Made by a program: the position numbers and the translations under genes
NCBI GenBank assembly: GCA_016200825.1
Contig: JACQEA010000019.1
Span: 1 to 12,047 of the forward strand
Reading direction: 5' to 3'
Origin: Chloroflexota bacterium
GTDB lineage: Bacteria > Chloroflexota > Anaerolineae > UBA4142
DNA: 12,047 bases
Part shown: positions 11,982 through 12,047 of the stretch, piece by piece
Layout of the letters: each line of letters begins with the position of its first letter
How positions within the stretch are numbered: position 1 is the first letter of the stretch
The notes under the pieces: generated by a model
What the model was told of the DNA's origin: nothing
What the model saw: only the letters and a program-made list of their open reading frames with translations
Databases searched by the model: none

Positions 11982-12047
11982 ATGGAGCAAAAACCGGTCG
12001 GACTCTCGGACCTCGTCAAATATTTTTTGCGGCTTGGCGCGTTTGGA
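11982..12047 (+). CDS. chrA: Chromate transporter ChrA, N-terminal fragment (cut by window edge)
   Basis: 22 codons from ATG 11982, 10 bases after the propeller stop, with GGGAGTGAG as ribosome-binding site. The fragment MEQKPVGLSDLVKYFLRLGAFG matches the start of CHR-family transporters, in which a short N-terminal segment leads to an F/YFLRLGxxGFGGP membrane motif. ChrA exports chromate from the cytoplasm, driven by the membrane potential or proton gradient. The identification rests on few residues but is backed by the upstream ChrB-type genes. Long (two CHR domains) or short form cannot be told. Confidence 0.85.
   Translation, partial: MEQKPVGLSDLVKYFLRLGAFG

Overview
The window reads as chromosomal DNA of a free-living bacterium, most likely Chloroflexota (Anaerolineae-like). 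This is an inference. It rests on the gene mix (auracyanin-type cupredoxin lipoprotein, class A PBP with Ig-like tail, DUF92 and DUF1648 membrane proteins), extreme enrichment of CGCG, and intergenic period-7 repeat arrays. No rRNA, tRNA, CRISPR array, intact insertion sequence or phage gene was found.

Positions 1-8832 are all on the minus strand. Read in the direction of transcription from 8832, they hold: a large class A penicillin-binding protein (8832-5695), a blue-copper lipoprotein (5615-5244), surE (5138-4272) tightly followed by ilvE (4269-3292), a two-gene membrane pair DUF1648-DUF92 (3112-1793), then a promoter with a perfect -35 box driving a 97-codon gene, an overlapping 59-codon gene with a TTG start, an RsmI-type rRNA methyltransferase (1255-578) and the 5' part of a sugar nucleotidyltransferase (523-1). 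The gaps hold repeats: a 102-bp MITE-like element with 18-bp inverted ends (3134-3235), an 86-bp palindromic element (5150-5235), and four arrays of 7-bp units (528-590, 3262-3303, 5643-5698, 8846-8908).

From 8945 everything is on the plus strand. thpR (8945-9532) ends in a clear intrinsic terminator. It is followed by a sigma70-like promoter whose -10/+1 region is covered by an 18-bp inverted repeat, a probable operator. This drives a chromate-resistance operon of five tightly coupled genes: a free-standing ChrB N-terminal domain, two tandem divergent ChrB C-terminal-domain proteins, a cytoplasmic beta-propeller protein, and the start of the chromate transporter chrA, cut by the window edge.

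The most unusual points are: (1) the split and duplicated ChrB with a beta-propeller partner behind a candidate operator; (2) the heptad arrays, three of which begin at or just inside the stop codon of the preceding gene; (3) the small two-gene cassette with its own promoter and leader palindrome ahead of a short, divergent rsmI.
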